From Symsagittifera roscoffensis (taxonomy: Eukaryota > Xenacoelomorpha > Acoela > Convolutidae), in NCBI RefSeq assembly GCF_963678635.1, contig NC_087065.1:67983374-68047373 (forward strand): a stretch of 64,000 bases of DNA, written 5' to 3'. The notes below the pieces were generated by a model. It worked only from the letters and a program-made list of their open reading frames with translations, had not been told where the DNA came from and made no database searches. Position numbers and translations under genes: made by a program. Shown here in pieces: positions 54,698 to 64,000 of this stretch. The number at the start of each line of letters is the position of its first letter. The stretch's first letter is position 1.

Positions 54698-55130
54698 ACT
54701 TTGTGACAAAAAACAATATTTTTATTATTTAATGGCGATGCACACGTAGCGCAACCAGTTCAAGTTAAATTACTTAACGCTGCCTCTTCGATCTCGTAGG
54801 TATCAAAAATGCCTCTTAGATTTCTCAATGACAATCTTAGTGACTCAGCTAAAGTTACACACACAGGGCCTACTCAGTATTGATATAATGCTAACTCAAC
54901 CTTGTTGTATAGTATAACGGTATCACAAAATTTTCACAAGATATAATCAATAAACAAAACACAATTGATAATCAGATAAGAATATCCTACAGGTGACAGC
55001 GACCTTTCGTCAGTATCATTTTACCGCCACACTCTTATCAAGTCACTGCTTTGTTAAAATCAAACAATCTTTGGTAAAAAGCAGTGATGATTCAGAAACA
55101 GATCAATAAAACTTAGTCTTAAAGAAAAAG
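54698..55130 (-). other. 5' UTR next to gag
   Basis: About 430 bp of AT-rich DNA directly upstream of the gag ATG, with no ORF and no tRNA-like primer site recognised. It corresponds to 11282-11590 and 21632-21940 in the truncated copies. Confidence 0.55.
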
Positions 55131-55560
55131 ACTTCCCTCAATCGGAACAATCCGAAAGAACGAAGTCCAGGACACAGTCTCCTCAAGTCAGTGTGTGTTT
55201 GCCTAATACACCCACCGAGGTCTTCTTTTAGGTGTCCTGCGATTGCCCGAGCTGTCCTACTATGTAGCTCAAGGCAACCTCTGACCGAAAATTTCGAAAG
55301 TCTATAAAAAAGCTCCCCCACACCCGGAACGCTCCAAGTGCACGAGAGCAGGGAACAACTTTTCTTCTCAAGTGAGTGTGTATTTGCCTAATATACTCAC
55401 CGAGGTCTTCTTTTGTTTTTTCCCGGATTGCCCGAACTTTCCTATTAAGTAGCTCAAGGCAACCACACAAACAAAATCACAATCAAAAAAAATTTTGTTC
55501 GGGTACTTCCGATACACCCGAACTAGAATCCAAAGTTGATCACGAATTTTCGGGTTAAAA
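55131..55560 (-). repeat. ~190-bp tandem repeats in leader
   Basis: Two units starting at about 55178 and 55361, marked by CTCAAGTGAGTGTGT, CTAATACACCCACCGAGG and TAGCTCAAGGCAACC. They are homologous to the repeats at 11594 and 21944. Confidence 0.75.
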
Positions 55561-57614
55561 TTGGCTCCTATGATTGTAATAAGCACGCTTAATATCCTAA
55601 TATGATCTTAATTAAATGGATATTTTCCGTTTCCCAAATTGCCACAGGTTTCCTCATGTTTCCAACAAGGAAGGTTGTTAGAAGGTTTAAGTCACTCCGG
55701 AGGGTTACTTCGGAGGGTTGTTAAGACACTTAGCCTACTCCGGAGGGTTACTTCGGAGGGTACCTTAGTCACCCAAGAGACTTCGAAGGGTCCCCCTTAA
55801 CTCACTAAGTAGGGTCAACAAGAGGCTTAATATGCTCCGGAGGGTTACCTCGGAGGGTTCTTCCAAAAATTCCATGTTTTTGAAAAGGGCCTTCAACTAG
55901 CTTAAGAAAGCGTCAAAACAAGCTAAACTCCCAATGGGGTGTTGTTTTTATCTCCTTCGGAGGGTCTCGTGGAAAATCTCCACTAAGGAGGGTTGCTAAA
56001 GGGCATAAGTCACTCCAAAATTAACCCAAAAACGGTTGCTTTCCAAAAAAATGGTCCAAAACGTCGACTTATGGTACCAAAATTATCCCGATCGGTTGGC
56101 TAGTCTTTGAGAAATTGCCAAAAACGTGTTTGTCCAAATGGCCTTTTTTCACCACCTATATAGGTTCTGAGAAACTTTTTCCGCAATTCCTATTGAAAGT
56201 GCCTAAAAGTAATTGAAACGAGCGTAGTAGCCCTGTACGGCACTGTAATTATGCAAAAAACCGGACCAAAATTGGTTTGGAGACAAAAATTTGGCCAATA
56301 ACTATCAAATGTGGACCCTCAGATTCCTTCCTTTTCCAATTCTTAAGTCGTTAGCTCTATCTACGGAGCTAATCAGAATGTTACTCAAGAATTTTTCTGG
56401 AAGCCGAGCACGTTATGCTAGCACGCTCCTAATACAAAAAATTTTAGTGCTCTAACTCTAAAAACTCAAAAACTCGATCCCCAAAACAGATTGACAAATT
56501 TCAGAAAATTATCGAAATTTTGATCAAAAAATTTTGGTTTTTTCCAACTTTTACTGAGTCTTTTCTCACCCGGTTTCTTTAGTTAGGGGATTGAACTACG
56601 TAGCTACTCCCTATATAAGAGCTTTTTGCTGTTCGGAAAAGCTCGGATATCCAAAAATTTGGGGGTCTACAGATTGGTCGAAAATCGATAATTTTCGACA
56701 AAATTTGGGTGTTTCCTGGGTCTAGTTAGGAGATAAGTAATATGTAATAAGGATAATAACCTATTAGTAGTCGTTAATGAATAGTACTATACCCTCCTTT
56801 GGACCAAAATACCCAAATTAAGACCCTTAACTCAGAAATTTGTAAACGATGGAGGGTACAATCGGACCGCGCCAATCGTGCTCCCCACCACTTAAGTTTT
56901 GATGAAATAGTACCCGAATGATACCAAAATTGTTTCAACGATACCCAGCGCCAACAGTCATTGTGGATGTTGTCCCCGATGTTCTTGTTGAGTGTGGAAC
57001 ACGTCGGTCAGCGTGACACTCTACCCTCCGGCCACCGGCAAAATCACCATTAACGTGCTTAAATACTCAAATTACACTCAAGGGAGGGTATGCAACCCTT
57101 CACCAAAACACACAATCTTTCTATCAGAAATGATATAAATCAATCTGAAACAACAACAAAAAGGAAGGTCAGATCACATCTTGCCCGGAAACAACACAAA
57201 AACTGTTACTCTATGTTTTTTACTGTTTTTGGTCTTTTTTGGATTTTTTTTACTGTTTTTTGTAGTTTTTTGTTTTCAAATAAATTTATTTTTGGCTTTT
57301 TCTTGGTTATACACTATTTTTGTTTGGTTTTACGCTTTCTCATTAATTGTTTTTGGTCCCGGGACCTTGGGACAAGCGGGCTCTAGATTTCCCACCTAAC
57401 CCTCCGGCCCCCGGAATTTTTGGTGTTAACTAAGTTAAAAAGCTAAATAGTACTAGACGGAGGGTACGCACCTTCCCCCTAGTACAATAACGGTCATTAG
57501 GACCTCTAACTCGGGCTTACGCCCGGAGCGGAGGGTTCGTCGCTGAAACGCTTGCTGATCATGATGGTCTTATGCCTTTGACAGGCCCACCCAGGAGCGC
57601 CCTAAAAACGTCTA
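55561..57614 (-). other. Long untranslated leader of giant element
   Basis: About 2.05 kb between the 5' LTR and the repeats. It has no gene. It contains a GGAGGG array (55670-55870) and many isolated CGGAGGGT or ACCCTCCG octamers in both orientations, as well as CGGGCTTACGCCCG near 57516. The 110 bp nearest the LTR are unrelated to the same position in the left-half copies. No primer-binding site complementary to a familiar tRNA end is evident. Confidence 0.65.
55670..55875. repeat. GGAGGG-rich direct repeat array
   Basis: Repeats of CTCCGGAGGGTTACTTCGGAGGG with spacers like TTGTTAAGACACTTAG, homologous to 235-500 and 22600-22880. It is conserved in position across subfamilies, which suggests a role in the element. 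Confidence 0.78.
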
Positions 57615-58575
57615 TGTAACATTCGCCCAAATACTACACAGCGACGGAGCGTAGAAAAAGTACCTATTAACGACTGGCAGGCGTCAGTTGCCTTAATCCT
57701 ACTCGTTTGTCACCGTCTCGACCTTGCCAGTTGATTTTCTGGTCTGTTTAGGGCTAAGTATAAAGATACTATTTTTAGGGCATCAGTCAAACGACTTTTG
57801 ATCAGCTTTCGTTTACATGCGAACACAACCACATAACTGAGTCTCGGATCCTCAGACTACGTGATTGCTATTAAAAACACCGCTCGAATACCCTTTTTTA
57901 ATATGTTTTTGTGTGACAGTTCTATATTGAATCCATTGGAGATGGATTGACCCTTTCCTCTTTCTAGCTACTCAAATTCTAAAATATCAAATAATACCGG
58001 TGTTAATTCAAAGTTTCACGATATCCAAGTAGCTACAAAGTCAGTTTTATATAGTCCCTTCACATACGACAGTCTCTGGGGGACCAAGCCTCCGCTCCCG
58101 TAATCTTCCCGAGATAACGTTGTTATCTCTCCCAATTTGTGGCACGGGAGGGTTCCGTGGAATATTCCTTCCTCACTGAAGCTTCCTTTTCCACTAATTT
58201 CCACTGCTAAGGATCTTATCGTGTGTTGTTGCCACGATAAGAGGCTTCGTATTTCTCGTCTCTTGTGCGACAGTTTTCCACAATATTTGTCGTTGTTCTG
58301 TTTTTTCGTCCTTTTCAATCAAAATTCATTTATTTCTCGTCTCTTGTGCGACCGTTTTCCACAATTTTTGTCGTTATTCTGTTTTCGTCCTTTTCAATCA
58401 AAATGGCCGTCTTTTTCTATTTCTCAGAAATATTCACTCTTCGATCGAAATTTTAAAAATAAAAATTCTAGAATATTCCTACCCTCCTTCGCAATACTTT
58501 TTCGTTACTAAGGCCTTTATTCGTTTTTTTCTTTCCCGCCGGAAGGTCGCGCTGTGCCAATCTGGCAGAATGGCA
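57615..58575 (-). repeat. Right (5') LTR of giant element
   Basis: 961 bp, TG...CA. It is the partner of 34395-35275. It is longer by one tandem copy of about 79 bp (near 58327-58405) starting TTTATTTCTCGTCTCTTG. It is followed directly by CTTAA and host sequence. As the 5' LTR on the minus strand it should carry the element promoter; no TATA box can be assigned with confidence. Confidence 0.85.
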
Positions 58576-58729
58576 CTTAAAGTGCTCACTGCAATTAGAA
58601 AAATAGTATTTATATTGGTTATCTGAAAACTTCGTAAACAGCAATAGCGATTCAACCGGGTATCCAAATTGTATCTTTACAATTGAACAGCAGGTCAAGT
58701 CAAGTTTCAGAAATCGTTTGCTGTTCATC
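58576..58729 (+). promoter_or_regulatory. Host 5' flank with possible trans-splice acceptor
   Basis: 155 bp of host DNA remain between the LTR and the ATG. AAGTTTCAG, ending at 58710, is a good 3' splice site 19 nt ahead of the ATG with no upstream exon in reach. It could be a spliced-leader acceptor or the end of a 5' UTR intron interrupted by the insertion. Confidence 0.4.
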
Positions 58730-59765
58730 ATGGATGATATGGTGGAAAGTCTTTTGGAAAGTGCGTTCGCCGAGGTAAAGATTTCAGGATTTCATATGCG
58801 TCAAAAAGCAAATCTAAAGTTTTTTCTCATGTTTTAGAAGCCTCGCAAACGATCACGATCAAAGTCTCCAAGGTATTTTTCTGCTATTTTTTCTCGTCGA
58901 TACTGATATTATTTTTGAAACATACAGTTGCTCAGATTTGATTTCTTTAGGGGTTCACGTTATGAGAGAAATAATTCGCGTCGGAGATCGCGTGAAAGAA
59001 GTCCCAAGGATCGCATCCATGCTCGTGAGCGCGATGGCAACCGAGAACGGTCTCATCGTAATTATGGAATAACACCATCGTCATCCAAATATTCCCCACC
59101 CCCTCGTGACGATAAGTTCGTATAGATTTTATACTTTTTTGATGAAATTGGTATCTAGAATGCGATGGATCGAAATTTGTTTTAGAAGCCAGAGAAAAGA
59201 GAGAAGTACTAGCAGAGATCGAATTCGGAAGGAAAAAGACCACGAAAGACGCAGACGCTCAAGATCGGGGTTTGTGACGAGATTTAAATAAATCGTGAAT
59301 AGCTTTTCAGGTTTCGGTGACGAAAAAAATGATCTATGTTCATTTTTAGAGAACGGAAACATGGGGCTGCACCTCCTCAGAAAGATTTACGCTCAAGATC
59401 GGGGTTTGTGACGAGATTTAAATAAATCGTGAATAGCTTTTCAGGTTTCGGTGACGAAAAAAATGATCTATGTTCATTTTTAGAGAACGGAAACATGGGG
59501 CTGCACCTCCTCAGAAAGATTTACCTGCTCGCGTAAAGGCTCTACATGATTCAGGAGAGTGAGTAAATTTTGGTGTTAATAAACTAAGTATTACAGTAAA
59601 TACATAGCTCGTTGCGTATAAATGAATTTTATTTACTCCAGGGACCCTGAATTTGCCGAACTGCTCTCTCAAGAAGACAAAGATTCACGTACTGTCTTTT
59701 GCATGCAGCTTTCGCCAGACATCACAGCTCGGGATCTACGAGATTTTTTCAGACATTGTGGACGG
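58730..59765 (+). CDS. RBM39: RBM39/CAPER-like splicing factor, 5' exons
   Basis: Seven exons can be traced in frame: 58730-58774, 58838-58872, 58951-59115, 59186-59269, 59350-59403, 59484-59558 and 59642-59765 (194 codons). All introns are GT...AG. The product starts MDDMVESLLESAFAE, followed by an RS-rich domain (KPRKRSRSKSPRGSRYE..., SRRRSRERSPKDR, DHERRRRSRSG). It then has DSRTVFCMQLSPDITARDLR and DFFRHCGR, the start of RRM1, a spelling diagnostic for the RBM39/CAPER-alpha family. Such proteins act with U2AF in 3' splice-site choice and as nuclear coactivators. RRM1 breaks at 59766 into a long intron and the rest lies outside the window. The 59350-59403 exon is a tandem duplicate of its neighbour. 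Only nuclear gene in the window that looks intact. Confidence 0.82.
59257..59524 (+). repeat. 134-bp tandem duplication creating an extra exon
   Basis: 59257-59390 and 59391-59524 are the same sequence: the end of an exon (GCTCAAGATCGGG), an 80-bp intron and the start of the next exon (AGAACGGAAACATGGGGC). The exon part is 54 nt, so the frame is kept and 18 residues (ERKHGAAPPQKDL plus RSRSG) are repeated. Confidence 0.88.
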
Positions 59766-60389
59766 GTAAGAATCGTTAACTATTGGTGTCGATGAACGAA
59801 GTGTTTTTTTTAAAAGCAAATGTAGAGGTTTCTTAGTTACTTCATCTCTATTTGACTTTTTCTTTATTATGTTTTTATCTTTATTTGACTGGTGTTGAGG
59901 CTTTTTTGTACGCTTTCCATTAGCAAGCGTTATCAAACTGAATTATAGACCTTTTTCTAGTTTAACAAAATCAGTTAGCTCGGCTGTTAGCCACAGCGAA
60001 AGGTAGCTGATAGAAATAGAACAGAGTGCCTGTCAACAGATTTTTTCTGAGCATGTCTGATTTTTAAATGGCCGTTCCATTCGAAATTTAATCGTTGGTT
60101 GTAAATCAACTCTTTGTTTTGAGTTTCCTTTTTTTTGTTTTTTTTTGATTTAAGGTTTTTTTTCCGGCTTAAATGGTTTCGGCTGATGCATATCTGTGTA
60201 AGTGCCTGTTAGTTCGTTGTCTGGAGTACCAAGTTTTTTAGATTGCTTTTGTGCTACAGAAGGTTAAATTGGGGGGAATTTAGGTTTTCTTTAGCTTAAA
60301 ACGTTTTATAGCTCAAATTTGATTTTTTTTTCGGCTCAACAGTCGTCTACCCAAATTTTGTCTTCCCAGTATCCGATTAATGAACTTTC
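59766..60389 (+). other. Intron of RBM39-like gene
   Basis: The intron begins GTAAGAATCG. T-rich host intron with no gene, up to the antisense LINE. No downstream exon of the gene was found before 64000. Confidence 0.6.
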
Positions 60390-60402
60390 TTCTTGATGCT
60401 TC

Positions 60403-61600
60403 TTATTCAACAATCAGGCGCTGTACTGCAATTATTTTATTCAGAAGATAGGCAGGTGAGCCTCCCCAAGCTGACGCTCCGTAAAAAATATGCGGTTTCA
60501 CCAATGCTTCGTATAAAAGTTCCAGCTCACTCTTGTCGTACCCCAACTGTTTGAGTTTCAAAAGCAAATACACATTCGTTGACATTTTTTTGACAACTTT
60601 TTCAATGTGGGGTTTGAAAGAAACTTTTATAAATGTGTAGCCCAAGTATTTTCAACTCTTTTTCGACTTTGACACCAGGAATGGCAGCCACTGATGCTGA
60701 GCGAGAGAATAGGACTTGAACTTCTTTCGACTTCGACGTGTTCAAAACAAAGTTGTTTATACTGCACCACGTAGATATTTGTCGAATAACTGCTTGGGCA
60801 TCATCTGAGTTGTTTTGCCTCCCACGCATTGGTTGCTGTCATCAGCGAACTTGACTGGGACCTACCGCTCAGCTTCCACTACTTGATCAATGTAGGCAGC
60901 GTTAAAGCATGGGGGCCCTAGCACCGTTCCTTGAGGCACACCCCTGTTGGTTGTTCTCATTTGTGAACCTTCATTGTCTTTTGTCACATACTGTTGCATT
61001 CCTGTGAGATAATTCGTTAATAGATTGACAATGAAGGGATCCATGCTAGGAATTTCAGATACTTTCTTGATTTTGAGTTTATGCGGAGCTCTATCAAAGA
61101 TTTTGCTCAGGTCTAAAGAAATAATGCGAACGTAGTCACAACCAACTTCGTCAAAAGCTTTGCAAGTGTGTTGTAAACGTATCAGTACGTCTTGTGTTGA
61201 AGAGTTTTTTCTTAATCCGTATTGGTCCGGGGGCAGCCATGAGTTCTACTTTCTGAAAATGAAGTTGTCATAAATAAGTCTTTCAAAGTGCCGTGCGAGC
61301 ACGGGAGTGATGGCTACGGTCCTCAGATCGTCCAGCGATGTTACTTTACCAACTTTCGGTTTCAGGCAGATTTTCGCTATTTTGAAAATTGATGGGAACA
61401 CTGATGTCCTTATGCAGTTGTTGTATATCTTCAGTAAAGGTTCTGCTAAGTTGTGTGCGTTATCTTTAAGCAGGTAGTAAGGTATGCCATCATGACCAGT
61501 AACAGTCTTTTTGATTCTCAGCAGTGAATAGTAAACTTGATGCAGCGTAAGTTCCGGAGGAGTGATTGAGGAAGTATCCAAAGGAAGTGGCTCTTCATAG
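60403..61600 (-). pseudogene. LINE reverse transcriptase, broken
   Basis: Read in several frames: TGHDGIPYYLLKDNAHNLAE (early RT), KICLKPKVGKVTSLDDLRTV (fingers), ISLDLSKIFDRAPHKL (block A), RGVPQGTVLGPPCFNAAYID (block B), then VKFADDSN with the catalytic FADD near 60840. After this come LNTSKSKEVQVLF, LKILGLHI and the thumb (LEALVKPHIFYGASAWGGS-like). At least three frameshifts or stops separate these pieces. Confidence 0.82.
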
Positions 61601-62099
61601 TTTAAAGAGGTCGAAACTTTTGTGAAAAGCTTCTTAATTTTATCGCAAGAAAAATTAATGACAGGAGCATTTGCTTGCTGTTTACCGGTGTAATATTTGA
61701 CGAGGTTGCACCATTAACCCGAGACCAAGTTTGCTTTACGATCCTTAATATTCTCATACATCAGTTGCTTTATCTTAGAGTTCATCTCCTCCGTATCAGT
61801 GAACTTCTTAGATTTCAAGAGCTTCGATTTCTTTTTGAGGAGCAGCTTGATCATTGGGGACACATGGGTGGGTCTTTGTCAGTCATCTTGATTTTCTTCA
61901 CGGGGCAGTTCTCGTTGAGCAGGGTACTAAGTGCTTCGAGCAGTGCTCTGGTTGCTTCATTGGGATCATCAATTTTCGAGACCACGGAAAAATCGAATCT
62001 ATCCATCGCTAGATTCAAAGCTTGGATTTTGTGCGCCCGCTGGTCTCTGACAAAACAAAATTTTTTTCTTCGGTTTATAATTGGTCGCTGGTTCGCTAA

Positions 62100-62600
62100 T
62101 TATACCCGCGTGGTCGGTTGGTAAAAAGAGACATCAAAGGTGTAAGTCGATTTGTAGTAAGCTGGGTGAGTTGTGAATATGAAATCTAATTGCGAGTTTT
62201 TGTGGGTCTTGCCATGGTAGAGACTGTCTAGAGCTGTTGCCTCTGTGATCAGCTTGACGTCAAAATCATTGAAATCACCAGCCAGAGTAATAACTGTCTC
62301 CACGTCTTCAGATAGATGCTGATCATACACTGAAAGAATGTGTTCTGTATAGAGATCGACTTTGTTGACGGATAGGGGTAGTATGCAGCTCCAAACACAA
62401 ACTTGTTCCGCTGCAGGACTGTTGAGAACCATAGCATTTCGGTGCCTTGACTCTCGTACTCCAGTAGCGTAAGCTCAATTGGAGTTTTCACATATGCTGC
62501 TACGCCTCCGCCGTGACTTTTTTCAGAACTGTCAGTGTTTCTGTCTTTCCGAACAAGTGTGTACTTTGAGATACACACAAGCTGAGTCGATACTTTTGTT
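62100..62600 (-). pseudogene. LINE APE-type endonuclease, broken
   Basis: KSHGGGVAAYVKTPIE is the GG(G)V strand, TLAGDFNDFDVKL carries the catalytic GDFN and NSQLDFIFTT is the late active-site strand (usual DH or DFIF). The two parts lie in different frames, with a shift near 62400. It would nick target DNA for reverse transcription. Confidence 0.75.
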
Positions 62601-62750
62601 CAGCCAAATTTCTGTCACTAGACAGATATCTACAGACTTCTGGTACAGATCAAGACTTAAACTTGTTGAAGCTCCAGGTTTTTTGAGGGATCTTGTATTT
62701 ATCAGCATTATCTTGCATTTGAATGACTTTTGAGAGGTACTACTTGTTAG

Positions 62751-63330
62751 TCATTGTGCCGGAGTCCATTGCCCGTCACTCTTGACTTCCAATTGCAGCT
62801 TTCTGATTCTTAAATTATTCCTGCTTTCTCCATTCAGGATTAACTCTTTTCTTTTCTTTAGAGCAGCTTGCTCGAGTTCAACTTCTTTATCAGAAAGATC
62901 AGGCGAAAGAAAAATCTTTTTTTCATAGTTTCTCAGTTTGGCCAGAGATGCCAAAACCATCCGCTTGGTGAAGGAAGAGTCTAGGGTAACCAAAATTGTT
63001 CTTGTTCTTCCCTCAGCTGGAAGTCCCAATCTACGAACATCAAGTATCTTTCCCTCAACTTCCATATGATCAAGCAATTTTTGTGCCTCTTCCTAGTCAT
63101 TTTTCATCATTTCATTCATAAGCCTGCAGGGCTCAGGCAAGCCTCGTAAACGCACTACTCCATCATCTGCTGGTCTGCTTTCTTGTGCCGGAGACACTCG
63201 TGCACGAGCGCTATCAGCTGCTTCTGCGATGTTCGTTGCACTCGTCCCAACAGTAAGTTCTCTCATTGATTCTTTAATTCCGTCTACGATGTCTGCTTTC
63301 CAGCTAGTTTCTACTCCAGGTGTGTCTCGA
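62751..63330 (-). pseudogene. LINE ORF1-like protein, broken
   Basis: From about 63330 downward the strand reads a coiled-coil start (ESIAEMSQTVVDLKRAFVE), then RPADDGVVRLRGLPEPCRL, a stop at about 63094, then HMEVEGKILDVRRLGLPAEG and TRTILVTLDSSFTKRMVLAS. It is followed by KKRKELILNGESRNN. VVRLRGLPEP with the later RRLG...RTILVTL recalls an RNA-binding ORF1 (RRM-like RNP strands). Tentative. Confidence 0.55.
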
Positions 63331-63433
63331 CAAACGCTCTTTTCAGATCAACCACTGTTTGACTCATTTCAGCAATACTCTCGTTTATTTCTTCTCTTTT
63401 TTTCTTTTCCTTCCCGAAAAAAAAGGTTCATCT

Positions 63434-63507
63434 GGGCAATGGTCAGATTCGAACCAACAATTTCTGCCGTCACCGGCAAATTCGTTACCTCCAGGCTAAG
63501 TTGGCCC
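63434..63507 (-). tRNA. tRNA-like 74-mer, probably a relic or SINE head
   Basis: The reverse complement has GGGCCAA/ATTGCCC as possible acceptor strands (five of seven pairs), an A-box-like TAGCCTGGAGG, a B-box-like GGTTCGAATCT and a 74-nt length. The anticodon arm is irregular (8-nt loop) and the D arm weak. It may be a degenerate tRNA or a SINE promoter; it may also be chance. Confidence 0.3.
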
Positions 63508-64000
63508 GGATACATCTTGAAATCATTTGTTTTTGCTGCGCGTGTTTGTTTATTTTTTATCGGCCCGATGATCTAATTTTGAACACTCCCCTCCGCACTT
63601 AAAACTAATTTCAAATTCTTTGGAAAAATATCAGTTTTTCTCAAAAGCTTTTACTGATTTTCAAAAATGGGTATCAATTGAAAGACCGCATACTCCCCTG
63701 TGTGCCTGTTTATTCCCCTAGTCTCTTTTTACTTGACCCCTCTATCTACAGCCTTCGGAAAAGCCTGTGGGGGAGTTTTTACCCCAGATTTTTTAACGTT
63801 TTCTCAAAGAATACCCCTCTTAAATGAAATTTGTTTTAAACGAAAAGCGTTCTGCATGAGCTTTTCGAAAAGCTCTCTGGATGAGCGGCTGCACCGAAAT
63901 TTTTTTAACACATTAAGTTATGGCCCTCGGAATACTCAAATTTTTGATTTTCGACAGTTTTTCAAACTTTCTTAATATTCTCGAAAACTACCCAGCCTCA
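63508..64000. other. Intron or flanking DNA, no gene seen
   Basis: AT-rich DNA with one 18-bp perfect palindrome, GAGCTTTTCGAAAAGCTC, at 63858-63875. No exon of the RBM39-like gene is recognised. Confidence 0.5.

Larger units (their letters stand above)
34395..58575 (-). mobile_element. Giant (24.2 kb) LTR retroelement with two polyprotein blocks
   Basis: The LTRs match each other end to end with about 3-4% substitutions. The internal DNA reads entirely on the minus strand: leader, gag, protease, RT-RNase H, integrase with a macro-domain tail, then an 8.8 kb second coding block with SGNH domains, then a 3' UTR. Typical Ty3/Gypsy elements are 5-7 kb. Giant relatives are known (Ogre in plants, Burro in planarians), but this domain set is unfamiliar to me. 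Frameshifts and stops in most ORFs show that the copy is dead. The primer-binding site could not be identified. Confidence 0.82.
60390..63400 (-). mobile_element. Decayed antisense LINE in intron
   Basis: A near full-length non-LTR retrotransposon in pieces: ORF1-like coiled coil (62751-63330), APE-type endonuclease (62100-62600), linker and RT (60403-61600). Many stops and frameshifts. It differs from the LINE of the left half: its palm reads VPQGTVLGPPCF where the other has IPQGSVLGLVLF. It is a CR1/L2/Jockey-like element by domain order. Confidence 0.75.

Noticed and set aside
57540-57614. Primer-binding site candidate CCTGGGTGGGCCTGTC on the minus strand
   Set aside because: It is about 20 nt from the LTR edge and does not match a tRNA 3' end I can name. 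It is also not shared with the left-half copies.

Overview
This is animal nuclear DNA dominated by retroelements. The evidence is spliceosomal introns of 63-83 bp with T-rich 3' splice sites, LINE and LTR retroelements, and the start of a host splicing-factor gene of the RBM39/CAPER family. No tool was run, so identities and homologies are read by eye. An invertebrate is likely. The short introns and a possible trans-splice acceptor would fit a nematode, flatworm or tunicate, but the species cannot be fixed.

Right half (34.4-58.6 kb, minus strand): one giant, decayed LTR retroelement, called element G here. Two nearly identical LTRs (34395-35275 and 57615-58575, a few percent apart, TG...CA ends) bracket about 22.3 kb of internal DNA. 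The flanks are ATTAA and CTTAA, a plausible 5-bp target duplication. In element order it has a 2.9 kb untranslated leader full of CGGAGGGT motifs, a gag with two CCHC knuckles, an aspartic protease, Ty3/Gypsy-like RT-RNase H and an H2C2/DDE integrase. The integrase is followed by an acidic tail ending in what looks like a macro domain of the TARG1/OARD1 type. Unusually, pol is followed by a further 8.8 kb coding block (44810-36036). It starts with a coiled-coil ORF, then an SGNH (GDSL) hydrolase domain with all catalytic residues, a second degenerate SGNH-like domain, and about 1900 residues I do not recognise. From 42349 to 36368 this block is one reading frame broken by about eight stops, so it once encoded a second giant polyprotein. 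No envelope-like signal peptide or membrane anchor is visible.

Left half (1-34.4 kb): a mosaic of 5' fragments of a related subfamily (LTR, leader, truncated gag), always in the same orientation, with each intact LTR abutting the same point of a CR1/Jockey-like LINE. The mosaic was amplified by a very recent 10.35 kb tandem duplication (units 3272-11942 and 11943-22292, the first missing about 1.7 kb) and an older, patchily homogenised 4.83 kb tandem duplication (about 23346-28186 and 28196-33020). The second unit runs into the C-terminal end of another retroelement pol, which ends in a 790-bp foldback palindrome just left of element G.

Right end (58.6-64 kb): element G lies 155 bp upstream of the ATG of the RBM39-like gene (plus strand, seven exons seen, one of them a 134-bp in-frame tandem exon duplication). 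The gene is split in its first RRM by a long intron that carries a decayed antisense LINE (60.4-63.4 kb) and a tRNA-like 74-mer. Almost every coding region except the host gene is broken, so the elements here are fossils, but their domain content is unusual.
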